Of a stretch of 64,000 nucleotides of DNA, positions 60,172-64,000 are shown piece by piece. Below the pieces are notes generated by a model that saw nothing but the letters and a program-made list of their open reading frames with translations, did not search any database and was not told the origin of the DNA. The first letter of the stretch is position 1. Each line of letters starts with the position of its first letter. Made by a program: the position numbers and the translations under genes. The stretch comes from AC-32 sp963719275 (lineage in GTDB: Bacteria > Actinomycetota > Thermoleophilia > Gaiellales > Gaiellaceae), in assembly GCA_963719275.1 (NCBI GenBank), contig CAVRBT010000009.1:1-64000 (forward strand), in the 5' to 3' direction.

Positions 60172-60284
60172 CGCGGGGGAAACCAGGTTTCCCCCGCGAG
60201 CCCCCTTCTTCTTCCGAGTTCGCCTCGGCTCCGCCGAGGATCTCGATGGGGGAAACCTCCCGGTTCCCCCCGGACCCCCTCCAC
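60172..60284. repeat. family B structured repeat, copy 2
   Basis: CGCGGGGGAAACC-A-GGTTTCCCCCGCG, then CCTCGGCTCCGCCGAGG, then GGGGGAAACC-TCCC-GGTTCCCCC and CCCTCCAC. In the middle stem the pair A-T of copy 1 is T-A here on both arms, a compensatory change. Just beside it (60153-60167) is the perfect dyad CGAATCT-C-AGATTCG. It lies in the divergent space between the B12-binding subunit and the beta-lactamase-fold gene. Confidence 0.85.
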
Positions 60285-60309
60285 ACGCTCACCGGCCGGA
60301 GATCGGCCG

Positions 60310-61038
60310 ATGAGCCTGAAACTGACAGTCGTCGGCTGCTCCCCGGCCTGGCCGAACCCCGGCGGCGCCCAGTCGGGCTACCTGCTGGAGGGGCCTGGCC
60401 GGCTCCTGCTCGACTGCGGCCCGGGCGTGCTCGCGAAGCTCCGGGAGCGGGAGGACTGGCCGCGCGTCGACGCGATCGCGATCACGCACTGGCACCTCGA
60501 CCACTGGGGCGACCTGGTGCCCTGGGTCTGGGGCGCCACGCTCGGCCCAGGCGAGGGCCTGGAGAAGCCGGAGCTCTGGGTCCCGCCCGACGGGCGCGAG
60601 ATGCTCTGCGCGATCGGCGGCCGGCTCGGGCAGCGCGAGATGTTCGAGGACGCCTTCAACCTGTACGAGTACGCCGACGGCGTCCCGTTCATCGCCGCGG
60701 GCTTCGAGGTCACCGCGCACCGCGTCCTGCACTACCAGCTCCTCGCCTTCGGCTTCCGGGCCTCGGCGAACGGGACCGTCGTCGGCTACTCCGGCGACTC
60801 CGGCCCCAGCGACAGCCTCACCGAGATCGCGCACTCGGCCGACCTCTTCGTCTGTGAGGCCACGCTGCTCGCGCCGAACCCCGAGGGCGGAACACGCGGC
60901 CATCTTGCGGCCGAGGAGGCGATCGCGGCGTTCGAGGCCTCGGGCGCGAAGCGGCTCTTGCTGACGCACCGCCCGTTCGAGCGGCCGCTCGAGGATTCGC
61001 TCGAGCTCGCCCACGACGGGCTCGAGATCGAGATCTAG
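60310..61038 (+). CDS. metallo-beta-lactamase-fold hydrolase (RNase Z/YhfI-like)
   Basis: 242 residues with KLTVVGCSPAWPNPGGAQSGYLLE, the zinc motif ITHWHLDHWGD and YSGDSGPSDSLTEIAHSADLFVCEATLL, then LLLTHRP. Length and motifs fit small RNase Z-like or YhfI-type hydrolases rather than antibiotic-degrading enzymes. Substrate unknown. It converges with nothing on the minus strand until 61059. Confidence 0.88.
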   Translation: MSLKLTVVGCSPAWPNPGGAQSGYLLEGPGRLLLDCGPGVLAKLREREDWPRVDAIAITHWHLDHWGDLVPWVWGATLGPGEGLEKPELWVPPDGREMLCAIGGRLGQREMFEDAFNLYEYADGVPFIAAGFEVTAHRVLHYQLLAFGFRASANGTVVGYSGDSGPSDSLTEIAHSADLFVCEATLLAPNPEGGTRGHLAAEEAIAAFEASGAKRLLLTHRPFERPLEDSLELAHDGLEIEI

Positions 61039-61058
61039 CTAGTCCTCCTGGAGCGGGG

Positions 61059-61658
61059 CTACTGGCCCGACGGAACCGGCGGCGTCCAGCGCGGCATCCA
61101 GTAATCGACGACCCACGGGTGCGCCGAGCCCTGCTGCCCGCGAACGAGCCCGAGCTGGAACGTGACCGGCCGCGTGCTGACGCCCGGCTTCCCGGCCAGG
61201 CCGACCTCGATCAGGATCTCCTTGGTCGAGGCGTAGTCGAGGAAGTACTCGACGCGCTTGGTGTCGACGCCCGGATACGGAACGACCGGAAGGTCGGCGC
61301 CGTTCGCCCACCGCTTCGGCGTGTAGCCGCGCTTCAGGGTCGGGCTGACAACGTCCCACGAGCTCCCCAGGTTCTTGCGGGCGACGGCGGTACCGATGAA
61401 TGTCTTGATGTCGGAGCGGACCTGCGGGTCGAGCTGTGAGTACGTCTTGACCGTGACGCCGTCGGCGTTCTTCAGCGCGATCGACCTCGACGGGAGCGTC
61501 GGGTGGAAGCCCTTGTCGGGGTTCGCGTTGTTGCTGTCGCTGCCACCCGTGAACGCGAACACGAGCGCGGCCGCGCCGACGGCGAAGACGGCGACGCCGA
61601 ACCAGAGCAGGTAGCGCTGGAAGCGCGGAGAGCTGAGCCTTGTTGCGACTGATTCCAT
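61059..61658 (-). CDS. membrane-anchored hypothetical protein
   Basis: 199 residues with one N-terminal membrane segment (YLLWFGVAVFAVGAAALVFAF) and a Ser/Asn-rich start of the extracellular part. The domain reads VKTYSQLDPQVRSDIKTFIGTAVARKNLGSSWDVVSP...YTPKRWANG and WVVDYWMPRW, a pattern met in actinobacterial secreted proteins of unknown function. ATG 61658 is preferred over a TTG 9 bases upstream. Position between the mutase large subunit and other mutase genes may mean co-transcription. Confidence 0.7.
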   Translation of the reverse strand: MESVATRLSSPRFQRYLLWFGVAVFAVGAAALVFAFTGGSDSNNANPDKGFHPTLPSRSIALKNADGVTVKTYSQLDPQVRSDIKTFIGTAVARKNLGSSWDVVSPTLKRGYTPKRWANGADLPVVPYPGVDTKRVEYFLDYASTKEILIEVGLAGKPGVSTRPVTFQLGLVRGQQGSAHPWVVDYWMPRWTPPVPSGQ

Positions 61659-61720
61659 CGGGGTCAACGTGATACGACGATCAGAGTAGCGTCAAAGTTA
61701 GAAGACCGGCGCCGCTGGGC

Positions 61721-63388
61721 TTAGAAGACCGGCGTCTCCCGCCAGGTGCCCCACGTCTCGCGCAGCGCGTCGCACATCTCGCCGAGGGTCGCGTAGGCCC
61801 GTGAAGCCTCGATCAGGAACGGCATCAAGTTGTCGTCCTCCCGCGCGGCACCCTCCTTCAGGCGTGCGAGCGAGGCCTCGACGGCGCCCGAGTCGCGCCG
61901 CGCGCGGAGCCCCTGCACACGGTCGATTTGCTTCTGCTCGAGCGCCGGGTCGATCCTCAGGATCTCGATCTCGCCCTCGTCCTCGAGCTGGTAGCGGTTG
62001 ACGCCCACGACGATCCGCTGCTTGGCCTCGACCTCGGCCTGGTAGCGGAACGACGCCTCGGCGATCTCGCGCTGCTGGAAGTTGTCCTTGATTGCGGCCA
62101 CCACGCCGCCGAGCTTCTCGATCCGGTCGAAGTAGTCGTAGGCCTCGGCCTCGAGGCGCTTCGTCAAGTCCTCGAGGTAGTAGGAGCCGCCGAGTGGGTC
62201 GATCGTGTTCACCACTCCGGTCTCGTGGGCGATCACCTGCTGGGTGCGCAGCGCAATCCGGACGGCGTCCTCGGTCGGCAACGCGAGTGCTTCGTCGAAG
62301 GAGTTCGTGTGCAGCGATTGCGTGCCGCCGAGCACCGCGGCGAGGGCCTCTAGCGCGGTGCGGACAATGTTCACCTCGGGCTGCTGCGCGGTGAGCGAGA
62401 CCCCCGCGGTCTGCGTGTGGAAGCGCATCAGCCACGAGCGCGGGTTCTTCGCGCCGTACCGATCGCGCAGCTCGCGCGCCCAGATGCGACGTGCGGCGCG
62501 GTACTTCGCGATCTCCTCGAAGAAGTCGAGGTGCGCGTTGAAGAAGAAGCTCAGGCGCGGCGCGAAGTCGTCCACGTCGAGCCCGCGCTCGATCGCAGCA
62601 TCGACGTAGGCGAAGCCGTTCGCCAGCGTGAAAGCGAGCTCCTGGATCGCGTCCGAGCCGGCCTCGCGGATGTGGTAGCCCGAGATCGAGATCGGGTGCC
62701 AGCGCGGCAGCTCGCGAGCGCAGAACTCGACCATGTCCGTCACGAGCCGCATCGAGGGCTCAGGCGGGAAGATCCACTCCTTCTGCGCGATGTACTCCTT
62801 GAGGATGTCCGTCTGGATCGTCCCGCGGAGCTCCTCGCGCGAAACGCCCTGCTGCTCGGCGACGCAGACGTAGAACGCGAGCAGCATCGCAGCCGGGCCG
62901 TTGATCGTCATCGAGGTCGAGACCTCGCCGAGCGGGATCCCCTCGAAGAGCGTCTCCGCGTCGGCGAGCGAGTCGACCGCCACCCCCTCGCGCCCGACCT
63001 CGCCGAGCGAGCGGGCGTGGTCGGAGTCGTACCCCATCAGCGTCGGCATGTCGAAAGCCGTCGAGAGCCCGGTCTGGCCGTGGTCGAGCAGGTAGCGGAA
63101 CCGCTCGTTGGTCTCCTCGGCGGTGCCGAAGCCGGCGAACTGCCGCATCGTCCAGAGGCGGCCGCGGTACATGGACGGGTAGACGCCGCGGGTGAACGGG
63201 TAGGCCCCGGGGTAGCCGAGGTCACGGTCGTAGTCGATCTGAACCCGCTCGGGCGCGTATATCGGCTCGTTCTCGAGGCCGCTGATGGTGCTGAAGAGCT
63301 CTCCTTGCCGCTCCGGCGCCGCGTCGTAGAGCTCCCGCCGCCAGTCGTCGCCGCCACCGAGCTCGCGGCGGTCCTCGGTCGTCGCCAT
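61721..63388 (-). CDS. methylmalonyl-CoA mutase large (catalytic) subunit
   Basis: 555 residues, the catalytic barrel alone. YPFTRGVYPSMYRGRLWTMRQFAGFGTAEETNERFRYLL, FDMPTLMGYDSDH, PISISGYHIREAGSDAIQELAF and FHTQTAGVSLTAQQPEVNIVRTAL are diagnostic. The B12 domain is a separate protein at 59735. It isomerises (R)-methylmalonyl-CoA and succinyl-CoA for propionyl-CoA assimilation. ICM-type (isobutyryl) activity cannot be excluded from the sequence alone. Confidence 0.95.
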   Translation of the reverse strand: MATTEDRRELGGGDDWRRELYDAAPERQGELFSTISGLENEPIYAPERVQIDYDRDLGYPGAYPFTRGVYPSMYRGRLWTMRQFAGFGTAEETNERFRYLLDHGQTGLSTAFDMPTLMGYDSDHARSLGEVGREGVAVDSLADAETLFEGIPLGEVSTSMTINGPAAMLLAFYVCVAEQQGVSREELRGTIQTDILKEYIAQKEWIFPPEPSMRLVTDMVEFCARELPRWHPISISGYHIREAGSDAIQELAFTLANGFAYVDAAIERGLDVDDFAPRLSFFFNAHLDFFEEIAKYRAARRIWARELRDRYGAKNPRSWLMRFHTQTAGVSLTAQQPEVNIVRTALEALAAVLGGTQSLHTNSFDEALALPTEDAVRIALRTQQVIAHETGVVNTIDPLGGSYYLEDLTKRLEAEAYDYFDRIEKLGGVVAAIKDNFQQREIAEASFRYQAEVEAKQRIVVGVNRYQLEDEGEIEILRIDPALEQKQIDRVQGLRARRDSGAVEASLARLKEGAAREDDNLMPFLIEASRAYATLGEMCDALRETWGTWRETPVF

Positions 63389-63504
63389 GCAGGGATTGTG
63401 CCCGTTCGCCAGGCAGGGCGCGGCTGAGAGCCCCGATCGAGCGAGAACCGTCCCTCAAACGGGGGATTTCGAGCGCGCGGTTATGTCTTTCAACCGCTAA
63501 AGGC

Positions 63505-64000
63505 ATGCGTTCCCCGTTTGCTACTGCCGATCACGAACGGGTGGCGAGCTTGCGGAACCTCCTGCCGCTCGACGGCCTGGGTAGCCGCGCGCTGCTCCTG
63601 TTGCCGATGGCGCTCGCGCTGACTGTCGGCGTCGTCGTCCTGAACCGGGGCGACTCGAAGAGCCCGGCGAGCGCGCGCGGGGCCGGGCAGACTTCTGCGC
63701 CCCTAGTGGTCACCGATCACGGGAGTGGCTCCTCCAGGCGTGGTGGTCACGCCCGCGGCCCAGCGGCGGCGCGGGTCCGGCGCGGCCCGGGACGCGTAAC
63801 GGGCGGCGCGAGCACCGGCTCGGCCCAGGTGCCGTTTGCGCCCGCAGTCATGGATCAGGCTTTCTCCGGCCCGCCCTCGACCGCGAGCATCGACGGCGCT
63901 CGGAGGCTCGGCGCCGGGAAGCGCGGCCATCAGGGCGCGAGAGGCCCCCGTGGAAGACCCGGACCGCCAGGCCCCCACGGCGCCGTCGGCGCCAAGGGAA
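63505..64000 (+). CDS. collagen-like membrane-anchored protein, cut by the window end
   Basis: An uninterrupted frame from ATG 63505 to the last base (165 codons so far). An N-terminal cytoplasmic stretch of about 33 residues leads to one hydrophobic segment (ALLLLPMALALTVGVVVL). A Ser/Gly/Arg-rich extracellular linker follows, and from about residue 138 a Gly-X-Y repeat begins: nine triplets GKR GHQ GAR GPR GRP GPP GPH GAV GAK, then G. Collagen-like surface proteins of bacteria have this layout. The repeat continues outside the window, so length and any C-terminal domain are unknown. AAAGG just before ATG is the only ribosome-binding hint. Confidence 0.7.
   Translation, partial: MRSPFATADHERVASLRNLLPLDGLGSRALLLLPMALALTVGVVVLNRGDSKSPASARGAGQTSAPLVVTDHGSGSSRRGGHARGPAAARVRRGPGRVTGGASTGSAQVPFAPAVMDQAFSGPPSTASIDGARRLGAGKRGHQGARGPRGRPGPPGPHGAVGAKG

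Noticed and set aside
59735..60292. N-terminal extension of the B12-binding subunit
   Set aside because: The added 54 residues are a translation of family B copy 2; ATG 60130 begins family homology.

Overview
The window is high-GC DNA with dense, mostly single-direction gene order. It looks like a chromosomal segment of a deep-branching actinobacterium. Thermoleophilia (Gaiellales/Solirubrobacterales type) is my best guess, an inference from overall character: FtsEX, an LCP protein with a LytR_C domain, a WecA-like transferase, an FoF1 ATP synthase, a two-subunit methylmalonyl-CoA mutase and an ETF/ETF-quinone oxidoreductase set. No plasmid, prophage, transposase, CRISPR array or canonical tRNA was seen.

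Layout. 1-14.9 kb, mostly minus strand, is a translation, secretion and quality-control block: tmRNA, a PAS/GAF histidine kinase, smpB, an RNase R-type exonuclease, ftsX-ftsE, prfB with its programmed frameshift, secA, hpf and comF. Plus-strand GNAT acetyltransferases interrupt it. 15-26.8 kb carries sugar-nucleotide and envelope genes (two nucleotidyltransferases, a frameshifted cupin, UDP-glucose dehydrogenase, LCP ligase) mixed with the methyl cycle (mtnA, ahcY, metH). 27-42 kb is the ATP synthase locus in the order Z-I-B-E-F-H-A-G, then an oligopeptide ABC transporter (oppC-A-B-D-F) plus two small membrane genes, then D-C. The atp operon is therefore split by about 7.5 kb. 42-50.7 kb contains decayed genes (truncated ArsR, broken beta-lactamase-fold gene, cyclase remnant) among wecA, upp, glyA, tsaC, prmC and prfA. 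50.7-63.4 kb carries an MFS exporter, a DUF1385 protein, rpmE, threonine dehydratase, ETF-QO with etfA-etfB, an M23 peptidase, enoyl-CoA hydratase and the split methylmalonyl-CoA mutase: fatty-acid/branched-chain oxidation feeding electrons through ETF to quinone. The right edge opens a membrane-anchored collagen-like protein that runs out of the window.

The least ordinary thing here is a dispersed family of about 60-bp two-hairpin intergenic palindromes (family A, at least 12 units). One lies inside a 95-bp duplication at the prfA/prmC junction flanked by a perfect 15-bp direct repeat. Others have multiplied in tandem, and some supply the end of a coding sequence. A second structured repeat (family B, about 110 bp) flanks the B12-binding subunit gene of methylmalonyl-CoA mutase on both sides and coincides with the apparent loss of the start codon of the neighbouring enoyl-CoA hydratase. 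A long imperfect inverted repeat exactly fills the oppD-oppF gap.

Several genes carry single-base frameshifts or truncations. Whether these are decay or assembly error cannot be decided from the sequence alone. There is no gene-free stretch longer than about 300 bases.
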